From Lagopus muta (taxonomy: Eukaryota; Chordata; Aves; Galliformes; Phasianidae), in assembly GCF_023343835.1 (NCBI RefSeq), contig NC_064435.1, forward strand, positions 36,418,603 to 36,482,602: a DNA stretch of 64,000 nucleotides, written 5' to 3'. Positions 54,201 through 62,536 of the stretch are shown in pieces; the first letter of the stretch is position 1, and every line of letters starts with the position of its first letter. The translations under genes and the position numbers were made by a program. The notes under the pieces were generated by a model. The model saw nothing but the letters and a program-made list of their open reading frames with translations, searched no databases and was not told the origin of the DNA.

Positions 54201-54892
54201 TGCATACTGATGTAGTTTGTTCAGATAGAATGTATTCCTTTTAAGTCATCAGTAGTGAAGATCATGAAGAAAGAAACATGTATTTTTGTTCTGATGCTAT
54301 ACAAACAACCTACTTCTTCCCCCTTCCCCCCCCCCAAAAAAATACACAACAAAAAGCACACAAGAAAACCCAATACATATTTTTGTTTTGATTTCTTTCC
54401 ACCTTGCACACAACTCATGAACCAGTACTCTCTTGCTTCATTAAAAAATTTCTAGCTCACTCCTTCTTCTTTTTCTCTCTTGTCAGCCCTGAACAGGAGT
54501 CACAGGTACTACTGCTGAGCAGTGGTACTGCAGGAACATAGGTCCACAGAGTGGTTCAACAGCACAAGGTCAGGATATTATTCTGTCAGGAAGACATGGA
54601 TGGTAAGGAAAGGACAGTTCCACTTACCACTGTAGCATCTCTATTTGATGGTTTCTGTTGCACCTCTTGGTTGCTCTCAGGCAGTGCAGACTGTCATTGC
54701 TGGGTTTCCAGTCCTCTTCCCCAAAAAAACCGATTTAAGTTTTTGGGTCACCACACTAGGGGAGAGCCAACTGCAGAGGTCTGACTTTTTTCCCTTGGCA
54801 GAACAAATGTTCTCTAGATCCACACATATCAGTTGCTATAGGAAGAGAACTCTGATATCCTTGAATTGGAGCGTGTCTTTGTTGAGTTTTGT
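45226..54892. other. Intergenic AT-rich region without CR1
   Basis: About 9.7 kb with no recognised gene or CR1 copy. Holds a 29-bp tandem duplication at 48136-48193, CAA/CCAA-rich low complexity at 49637-49672, a T-run near 54178-54188 and a C-run at about 54327-54336. One splice-bounded 40-base segment at 46574-46613 is discussed under findings. Confidence 0.55.
48136..48193 (+). repeat. 29-bp tandem duplication
   Basis: TATATAAAACTGCTGTATCT followed by TGATGGATA is repeated once with few changes at a period of 29 bases (compare ACTGCTGTAT at 48144 and 48173). It is a small local duplication with no evident function. Confidence 0.85.
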
Positions 54893-54985
54893 AGAATCAT
54901 AGACTATTCTGAGTTAGAAGGGACCCACAAGGAATCAGCAAATCCAACTCCTGTCTCCACAAAGTGCCATCCAAATTCTAAACCC
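54893..54985 (-). mobile_element. CR1 LINE 3'-end fragment, opposite to the adjoining copy
   Basis: AGAATCATAGACTATTCTGA and GTTAGAAGGGACCCACAAGG are the reverse complement of a CR1 3' terminus. The fragment is only about 90 bp and abuts a plus-strand CR1 coding segment without an obvious gap. Confidence 0.82.
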
Positions 54986-57475
54986 ATTACTGAAACATGG
55001 TGGGATTGCTTTCGTGAGTAGAGTGCTGCAGTGAATGGCTATAAACTCTTCAGAAGGGATAAGCAAGGAAGGAGGGGTGGTGGCATGGCTCTCTATGTTA
55101 GTGTTTTGAAGTTAGTGAGCTCAGGGCTGGGAATTACAAGGTTGAATCTCTGTGGGTAAGAATCGAGGGGAAGGCCAACAAGGCGGACATCATGATAGAC
55201 CTCCTAACCAGGATGAAGAGATGGATAAAGCATTCTATGAGGAGCTGGCAGGAGTTGTGCAATCACTAGCTCCTGTTTTCAGCTACCTTGATATATGCTG
55301 GAAAACCAGTACAGTACAAAAGAAGCATTCTAGGAGGTTCTAGAGTATATGAAAGATAACTTCCTGACACAGCTGGTAAACAAGCCTACTAAGAAATATG
55401 CCCTTTTAGACCTGCTGTTCACAAACAGAGAAGGACTGCTGGGAGGTTTGGAATTAGGAATTGAAACTAGGAATTGTCCTGGAAAGAGTGACCACAAAAT
55501 GGTAGAGTTCTTGATTCTTGGTGATGTCAGAAGGCGGGGTAGCAAAACTGCTACCTTGGACTTCCAGAGGGTGGACTTGGAACTGTTCAGGACACTGGTA
55601 GGGAGGTCCTTTGTCATTTAGTTCTGAAGAGTAAAGAGATCCAGGAAGGCTGGTTGCTCCTCAAGAAGGAAGTCTTCAAGGCACAGAAGCAGGCTATTCC
55701 TTTGTGCCACAAGATGAGTTGGCAGAGAAGACTGACGTGGATGAAAAGGAAACATTTCCTGAGGTTCCAGGAGAAAAAAAATATCTACCTCCCCTGGAAG
55801 AAGGGATGGGCAACTCGAGGAGAGTACAAAGAAGTTGTTAGGATATGTTAGGATATGCAGGGAGAAAATTAGAAAGGAAAAGACCAGCTTGAACTCAACT
55901 TGGTCACTGGGGTAAAAGAGAACAAAAAACATTTTTACAAATATATTAACAGTAAGAAGAGGGCTAAGGAGAATTTCCATCCTTTATTGGATGCCGTGAG
56001 GAAAGTGACCACTGAGGATAATGAAAAGGCTAAGGTTCTCAGTGCATATTTTACATCTGTCTTTAAAAGTCAGACTAATTATCCTCAGGGTACTCTACCC
56101 CCTGAATTTGAAATCTGGGATGGGGAGCAGAATAAACTCCCCACAATTTAGGTGCAAACAGTTAGAAACCTCCTCCTCCACCTGGACAAGTCCATGGGGC
56201 TGGATGGGATCCACCCAACGGTGCTGAGGGAGCTGGTTCAGGTGAATGCCAAGCCACTATTCACCACCTATCAGTGTTCCTGGTCAACCAAAGAGGTCCC
56301 AGAGGATTGGAGACTTGCTAATGTGATTCTAATCTACAAGAAGAGTTATAAAGAGGACCTGCGTACAGGCCCAGTAGCCTCACCTTGATGCCAAGAACGG
56401 TTATGGAGCAGATCATCTTGAGTGAGATCACACAGCATGCGTGGGACAACCAGGGGACCAGGTCCAGACAGCATGGGTTCATGAAAGGCAGGTCCTACTT
56501 GACCAACCTCATCTCCTTCTTTGATATAGCGAGCCATCTGGTGGATAAGAAAAAGGCTGTTGATGTAGTCTATCTAGAATTCAGCAAAGCCTTCAACACT
56601 GTCTCCCACTGTGTTCTGGAGAAGCTGGCAGCCTGTGGCTTAGACAGGTACACTCTTGGCTGGGTAGGGAACTGGCTGGAAGCCAGGACAGAGTAGTGGT
56701 AAATGGAGTTAAATCTAGCTGGCGACCAGTCACAAATGGTGTTCCACAAGGGCTGATATTGGGGCCTGTCCTGTTCAATATCTTTATTGATGACCTGGAT
56801 GAGGGCATTGAGTGTACCCTCAGTAAGTTTGCAAATGACACCAAGTTGGAAGGAAATGTCAATCTTCTTGAGGATAGAAAAGCCCTACAGAGCGATCTGG
56901 ACAGGCTGGATCACTGGGCTGAAGCCAGTGTGATGAAGTTTAAGAAGATCAAGTGCTGAGTCCTGAAGTTTAGATGCACCAACTCCGGGCAATGCCATAG
57001 GCTTGGGGCAGAGTGGCTGAAAGACTGTGTAGAGGAAACAGACCTAGGGGTGCTGGTTGACACTCAACTGAGCATGACCCAGCCATGTGCCCAGGTGGCC
57101 AAGAAGACCAATGGCATCCTGGCTTGTGTCAGAAATAGCATTGCTAGCAGGAGCAGGGAAGTAACTGTCCCCCTGTACTCAGCATTGGTGATGCCACACC
57201 TTGAGTACTGTGTTCAGTTTTGGGCACCTAACTACAAGAAAGACACTGAGGCCCTGGAGCATGTTCAGAGGAGGGCAACAAAGCTGGTGAGGGGTCTGGA
57301 GCACAAGTCTTATGAGGAGTGCCTGAGGGAATTGGGATAGTTTGGCTGGAAGAGGTTCAGGGAATGCCTTATTGCTCTCAGTAACTCCTTGGAAGGAAGT
57401 TATGCTGAGGCGGGGTAAACTTCTTCTCCTGTGTAACTAGTGACAGGACTGGAGGGGATGGACTCAAGTAGCATC
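54986..57475 (+). mobile_element. CR1 LINE ORF2, long decayed copy (endonuclease and reverse transcriptase)
   Basis: About 2.5 kb, the most complete CR1 in the window. Endonuclease end: RPPNQDEEMDKAFYEELAG, LLDLLFTNREGLLGGLELG and SDHKMVEFLILGDVRRRGSK. Reverse transcriptase: [70 protein letters not shown] and [20 protein letters not shown]. The C-terminal part includes [20 protein letters not shown]. The catalytic FADD box reads FAND, so one metal-binding Asp is lost. At least five stops or frame breaks (for example near 55620, 56150, 56387, 56694 and 56957) divide it. The 3' end is missing, and the copy stops about 600 bp before the CA8 start. Confidence 0.93.
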
Positions 57476-57739
57476 ACAGAGACTCAGAATTGTGCCCCTT
57501 GACCTGTTGGAAACAAGCCTCCTAACGCAGTGAAGAATACTAGAAGCCATCCCAGCACCAAGGGCACACGGCTGACTCATTCTACATGGTGTTCACAAGG
57601 ACCCCTCGGTCCTTTCGTACCAGGCCTCCTTCCAGCTGCTTGCCCCTGTCCTGTCCGAAGCCTGGGGAGCTTCCTTCGCAGGTGCAAGCAGACTTTGCAC
57701 TTGTAGATCAGTCTCTCCCCGTCCATACCCTACACACAC
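57476..57739. other. Spacer between the CR1 copy and the CA8 CpG island
   Basis: Unique sequence with rising GC content. It holds a 7-bp inverted repeat (AAGGACC, CCTC, GGTCCTT) at 57599-57616. It may be part of the proximal promoter of CA8, but no specific site is identifiable. Confidence 0.5.
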
Positions 57740-58076
57740 GGGGGTGCTGCCAACGCGAACGCTGGCACACGGAGTCACCGCGGCGGGAAGCCGAGGCGAA
57801 TGGCGTCGTACGAGGAATCCCAGCCGGGCTGCAGAACCGCGACCGCCTTCACACCCTCCTCCGGGGGCGGTCGTCCGTGCCCGGCCCCGCGGCGGCGTGA
57901 TGCAGCGCTCGGCCCTCGCGCACGGCTCCCTCCGCCCCCAGCCCTTGCCCCTGCCCGTCGCCGCACAACGCCAGCCACCCGCGGGGCGGAGGCAGGGCCC
58001 GAGCGCGACGCAGCGCCGCGAGGCAGCCTCGCCCGTCAGCCGCGCAGGCAGCCCCGGCCCGAGGGGAGCAGCCCCC

Positions 58077-58155
58077 ATGGCTGACCGGAGCCTGATCGAG
58101 GGAGCCGAGCCCTTCCCGCGCAGGGAAGAGGCTCCGGAGTGGGGCTACGAAGAAG
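58077..58155 (+). CDS. CA8: CA8 coding exon 1
   Basis: Encodes 26 residues plus one base, from MADRSLIEG to WGYEE. The ATG context has C at -3 and G at +4, so it is moderate at best. The donor G|GTGAGG at 58156 fits consensus, and the split glycine codon is completed by exon 2. It lies inside the CpG island. The 5' UTR boundary and transcription start cannot be placed from sequence alone. Confidence 0.93.
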
Positions 58156-61100
58156 GTGAGGAGCGGGCGCACGGCAGCAGCTGCGGCGGGGGAAACTTTC
58201 CCCACGGGCAGAGGAGGAGGAGGTGGTGGTGGTGGTGGAGGATTTACATTGCGGCGCGGTGGGGAGGGGGATCGCGAGGGAGCCGGGGAGCCCCGGGGGC
58301 GACCGATGACGGCCACGTCTTTGGTGGGGGCGAGGCGGGGGGTCCGGGGGTGGATCGCCACGTAACGACATCTCCCGGCGCTTCAGGGGTCGAGTGGGGA
58401 CTGATTTTTCCCGATGCCAACGGGGAGTACCAGTCGCCCATCAACTTGAACTCGAGAGAAGCGAAATACGACCCCTCGCTCCTGGAAGTGCGCCTGTCGC
58501 CCAACTACGTCGTGTGTCGCGACTGCGAAGTGATTAACGACGGGCATTCCATTCAGATCGCACTCAAGTCCAAGTCAGGTATGCTTCCACACTGCTTACA
58601 CTTCTCCGGCGGCGTTCCCTGGGCGCTCGCTGCCTCTCGGGTTGCTGTGCGCCCGTAGGAGGGGCTGCTTCAGCGCCGGCTGCGACTCGGAGGAGGGGTG
58701 GGTGCTGCTGCCTTGGGACCGGCTCTGGGAAGGGAGCTGTCAGCGCCAAGCTGGATGGGCGGTGAGGCTTCTCCAGAGCACGTTCGGGGACACTCAGAGC
58801 AAGGGTTGGACCCTGTTGTGATGCTGTCATCGAGTGTGCTGACAGCTGTCTGCTATTGCTATTGCTAGGACAGTGAATGCCGAACTGGCAAAATCTGTCC
58901 ATTTTCTGAAGTCTGTGTAAGTTAAACTAAACTTTTCCCATTAATTTGAGTGGGTTGTGAATACTAACTAGTCAGTTAACACAGATACTCCAGTTATACG
59001 TACCTACAATATTGATGAAGAGCAGGTAGCAAAGCAGTCCTTATTTCTTAAAGGGCTTTTCAGGTTAATTCATCAAATAAGAACTAGAAGCTGATAAGCA
59101 ATTTCAAGTTTAGTGAAATGACAGTATCTCGTTTAGACCTTTCATGTGGACAAACTATTCTCTACAAAGGAGACAACTGTCAGGGAAGTTGGCAAAGAAA
59201 GCTCTTTCCAGCCCTGTGATAGTTCTTGCCGTGTGTTTTGAAGAGTGTCCAAGTTATTATAACCAGTCTTAGCTAGCAGCTGCCTTCTGGGGGCATTTAA
59301 ACAGCTGAAGGTTGTCAAACCACAAGACAGCCCAACTTTTGTTTCCTTCTGAGATCCCAGTAGTCCTGTGAGCTGCAGCTGTGTTGGTGGTGAGGCAGTT
59401 AGTTCAGTTTTACACTAATTTTTTTAAACAAAAGCGTTTGTTCTATTAATAATTATGTTTTCCTCTATGATATCCCTTCTGTGGTAAATCTCATGTTTCA
59501 TTACTAAATAGAACATTGCTTTCCACAGATTTTTGCTGATTTCCAATAGAACAGAAATGTTGTACTTCCTGTCAGTTTTATTGCCTTCATCAGAAGCAGG
59601 GCTCTTTTCTCAGAAAGTAAGGTTTTCTCTGTTAGATCAGGAAGGTCGCTGAATTCTCCTCCGGGGTAAGGCTGACTGAGAGCAACATTGCCATTTGCAT
59701 GCCAAAGTGCAACTCATTAGACCCTCCTTTCTGCAGGCAGTTTGTAACTTCGTAGCAATAATTAGTAAGATGGGACTAACAACACACCATATGCGTGTTC
59801 AAAACTATTCGAGGCCCAAGAAGAGAAAAATACTTTCTAAACTGGAATGCAGATTGATGTCAGACTGATGAGTGCTGAAATGTAAGAAATTAAGTGAAAT
59901 AGAATGAAAGTTTATGAGTGAGATATGGGATTAGGATTTAGGAATTCCTGATTTACTTTCAATTTCTTCTTAGTTTTGTATTACCTAGTTTTCCATTTTT
60001 AAACGGGATAATTTTTCCACGTTTGGAGGGAGACATTACTTACCCCTACAAAGGGAAGAAAAGAGTTAATAAGCTGTGTTTGACCTAGTATTCTGGCTAA
60101 TTTTCAGGGATTGCGGAAACTCCTGCATATTCTCTTCCTCACAGGGGATCTCTGATGACAAATCCATTTAGCCAGATTGTTTTAATGGGAACTGTTGAGC
60201 ACTGAGTGCTTTTGAAACTTTTGTCCAGTTGATGTGCAAGAGAGTCGCACCTACTGTAGTGCTGTTAGTCAACAAAGAACTGTGTGGAAAACATAAACTG
60301 ATTAAGTATATATCAAAAGTCAGTTTGTTCTTTTTGGTGAATTATTTTATCCTTCAACTCAGGACACGCTCCATCTGGAATTCTCCAATCCTTTTTATTA
60401 TTTAATTGTAAACATTTTTACAGGCTGCTTTCAATTTGATCATCATACATATGTTATACATTAGGTGGAATAAGCATGACCAACTGTGTTATGGAATTGG
60501 ATATTGAAAATTGCTTTGGAGGATCCATATAACAGATTTCTCTTAAGCCATCAGTAGTTTCCAAATCAGATGATTTGTTTTCTAGTAAGGATCAAAAATT
60601 GCTGGAAAGTATACTTAAACATTTCATGCATTTACAAGGATCAGAATTTGATGAAAGATGAAGAAAGATAAACATGCTTTATGCACTGAAATACTTTTAT
60701 CATGGGATCTGTGGATAAATTAAGCTTTGAAAACGAAGTCTTAGAAGCTCCTGCAGATACAGAACTACTTCATATAGAAGACATTTAGTCTAGTTACACT
60801 TTTTAGGAACAATATTTTAAAACAGGAAATACTCTACTTTCCTAAGAAGTAACCCTAATTATCATGTATCTTCTTCTAGATTTTCCTAAGTACTTCAATT
60901 GGTTGTTTTCCCAAATATTCACTAAATTTGCAGATTTTTCCCAACAGATATGAGTAGAATATAAGTAAGGAAAGTTTAAGAAGCAAGTTTGAATCCATAA
61001 TCACATTTAGGACATTTCATCTGAGGAATCCTGATAGCTTTTAGATTAATTATGACGAATCACTAAAAGAGAATTAATCTGAATATTTCTTCAGCACTAG

Positions 61101-62536
61101 TGACTGAAAACTGTAACTGATCAGGTTTCTTTTTTTTTTTTTTTATCAGTATTTTTGTTTTTGTGCAGTTGTAGTACGATACAGTTGCTGAATTGTTTTA
61201 CTACTGCAGTACATCTTATGATCCAAACTACTCCAAGGCTACATAGTTTGTACATCAAAATAAATTTTTTATTATGGAACTGCTGTTCTCTAAAGCTGTA
61301 CATTATTCAGTTTAATAATCCTTATCAATTATCAAAGATTGTAAAAGTTTCAAAGTCAATGAAATGTAAGCCAGAAGGTAATGGATTATGAGAAAGACTG
61401 TGAGTGACCTTAAATAAAACCCAGCCCTATGTAGAAGCCAGCACTCAAATGATCTTAGCATAAAGTTACCTATAACATGCAGAGTAGTAATTGGTGTGAA
61501 GCCAATTTGCAAATCCCTGGGCCAAATGTTTCCACTGATTAATTCCGAAGTAGGCTGGAACTCAAAAAGGTCCAAGCAAAATTGCTTGCTTTTAGTACTT
61601 ATTGTTAGGATAGAAGGCTCCATTAATGCAAAAGACTCAAGCTATTATGTGAAGCAGTTGCTTTGTGCAGTATGTATGGATAGATACTTTTAAGAAATTC
61701 TGGATTCTGTTAAAAAAAAAAAAAAAAAAGTTAGCAAAAAGCTATGGCTATTTAGAAGCTGTTTTTAAGGAAATAAGCACATGTATGATTATATGTATTG
61801 ATTGGACACGGTTGGACTAGATGATCTTATGGGTTGTTTCCAACCTTGTGATTCTATGATTCTATGATTATATTTGGCTATGGAGGTATTCTGTATCTCA
61901 AAGGCTGACAGGTGGCATATGACTTACTACCTTCAATTTACTTCCTTTCACTTGGCAAATATTGGCAACCAAAATTTTCTGTCAGCTTCTGTGGTACATA
62001 GCAAATACAGGTGATGAAAATTAAGCATTTAGACTAGTTGAAGGAAGTGACCAGTTCAATTCACAACCTCTGCCATCTGTTTAGAGCATGTGGTTACTGT
62101 CTTGATAACAGCAATAAACTTATTCACTCTTCTGATAAAGGTACAGTGTTTTTATTTTGTGTTATGAACCAGCTGTTCTGGCTCATAAAACTAAGAGTGC
62201 ATGGCTTACATGACAGTGTTTTCACTGTCTATAACTGCCTAAATTCTGTACTGCACGGAAGTTCTAAAGTAAAGATCTCACCTCTGTCAACTTCCCTTTC
62301 TAACTCGGTTGAGAATAAGCTTGCAGCAATGTCCTCATTGTATTTACAGAATGTATCTATTGGCTTGTCTCATGCAAAGCCGAGTGTATTACCATTTGTG
62401 TTCTTTTCCAGTGTTAATAGGTGGGCCGTTACCTCGAGGACATGAGTTTGAACTACACGATGTTCGATTTCACTGGGGGAGAGAAAACCAGCGTGGTTCT
62501 GAGCACACGGTTAATTTTAAAGCCTTTCCCATGGAG
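58077..62536 (+). CDS. CA8: CA8, carbonic anhydrase-related protein VIII (5' part; exons 1-3 of a gene that continues off the right edge)
   Basis: Three exons (58077-58155, 58387-58578, 62412-62536) join in phase to give 132 codons that I recognise as the N-terminal half of CA8. Seen: the alpha-carbonic-anhydrase start of domain [18 protein letters not shown], the segment [12 protein letters not shown], and [17 protein letters not shown]. In catalytic enzymes the zinc ligands are His94, His96 and His119 (CA II numbering). Here Arg109 replaces His94 while His111 keeps His96; the third ligand would lie in exon 4, outside the window. The His-to-Arg change is the known signature of CA8 and abolishes CO2 hydration. 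Known of the family: a cytosolic protein abundant in cerebellar Purkinje cells that binds the ITPR1 modulatory region and lowers its IP3 affinity; loss causes ataxia in mice and humans. The start is chosen by homology to the mammalian N-terminus MAD-S-IE. The N-terminus is about seven or eight residues shorter than my recollection of human CA8 and lacks its poly-Glu run. Confidence 0.96.
58156..58386 (+). other. CA8: CA8 intron 1: short, GC-rich, in-frame open, with G-rich motifs
   Basis: The intron is 231 bp, exactly 77 codons, and has no stop in the CA8 frame. It holds a purine/GGT tract at about 58211-58242 (GAGGAGG followed by six GGT units) and a run of five G-tracts at 58261-58299 with loops of 1, 7, 4 and 6 bases that fits the G-quadruplex consensus. 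The splice sites are good, so normal removal is expected. Confidence 0.85.
58387..58578 (+). CDS. CA8: CA8 coding exon 2
   Basis: Begins after the acceptor ...GGCGCTTCAG and ends at the donor TCAG|GTATGC, 192 bases long. It encodes [20 protein letters not shown], the SPINL hallmark of alpha-carbonic anhydrases, and the conserved YVVCRDCEV segment, ending at ALKSKS. Intron 1 before it is only 231 bp, so exons 1 and 2 sit in the same GC-rich block. Confidence 0.95.
61712..61729 (+). repeat. Run of 18 A in CA8 intron 2
   Basis: Eighteen consecutive A bases. No processed pseudogene or SINE body is recognised directly upstream. Confidence 0.9.
61803..61869 (+). mobile_element. CR1 LINE 3'-terminal fragment inside CA8 intron 2
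   Basis: GGACTAGATGATCTTATGGG, TTTCCAACCTTGTG and two ATTCTATG repeats mark the extreme 3' end of a CR1 copy, about 65 bp, in the same orientation as CA8. Confidence 0.92.
62412..62536 (+). CDS. CA8: CA8 coding exon 3
   Basis: The acceptor TTCTTTTCCAG precedes the exon and the donor GAG|GTAAGA follows it. The 125 bases complete a valine codon and encode [17 protein letters not shown], then [18 protein letters not shown], ending at FPME on a codon boundary. This exon carries the Arg-for-His substitution at the first zinc-ligand position, the retained second His, and the conserved Glu-His pair (CA II Glu106-His107). Exon 4, which should begin with a leucine-histidine-leucine segment, is not found before 64000. 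Confidence 0.95.

Larger units (their letters stand above)
57740..58740 (+). promoter_or_regulatory. CA8: CpG island over the CA8 promoter, exon 1, intron 1 and exon 2
   Basis: Base composition changes sharply from AT-rich flanks to a GC-rich block dense in CG dinucleotides (for example GCGGCGTG, CCGCGGCGG, GCGACGCAGCGCCGCG). It spans the presumed transcription start, both first exons and the start of intron 2. No TATA box at a credible spacing is seen, which suits a CpG-island promoter with dispersed starts. Edges are judged by eye. Confidence 0.85.
58579..62411 (+). other. CA8: CA8 intron 2
   Basis: About 3.8 kb between the donor GTATGC and the acceptor TTCTTTTCCAG. The first 160 bases belong to the CpG island; the rest is AT-rich. 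It contains a T-run at about 61128-61144, a run of 18 A at 61712-61729, and a CR1 3'-end fragment at about 61803-61869. No further coding exon is evident. Confidence 0.85.

Noticed and set aside
1-57475. RAB2A or other known neighbours of CA8
   Set aside because: No segment resembling Rab GTPase motifs (GDTGVGKS, WDTAGQE, NKSD) was found on either strand in the open frames; RAB2A is presumably beyond the left edge.
57604-57618. CGGTCCTTTCGTACC matches the reverse complement of the mitochondrial large-subunit rRNA sarcin-ricin loop
   Set aside because: Only about 15 bases match; flanking sequence on both sides does not resemble rRNA, so this is not a NUMT or rRNA gene.
57593-58371. Several long minus-strand open frames over the CpG island (up to 170 codons)
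   Set aside because: They are shadows of GC-rich sequence lacking stop codons, opposite the real CA8 exons.
61712-61729. A18 tract as the tail of a processed pseudogene or SINE
   Set aside because: No recognisable cDNA-like or SINE body upstream and no visible target duplication.
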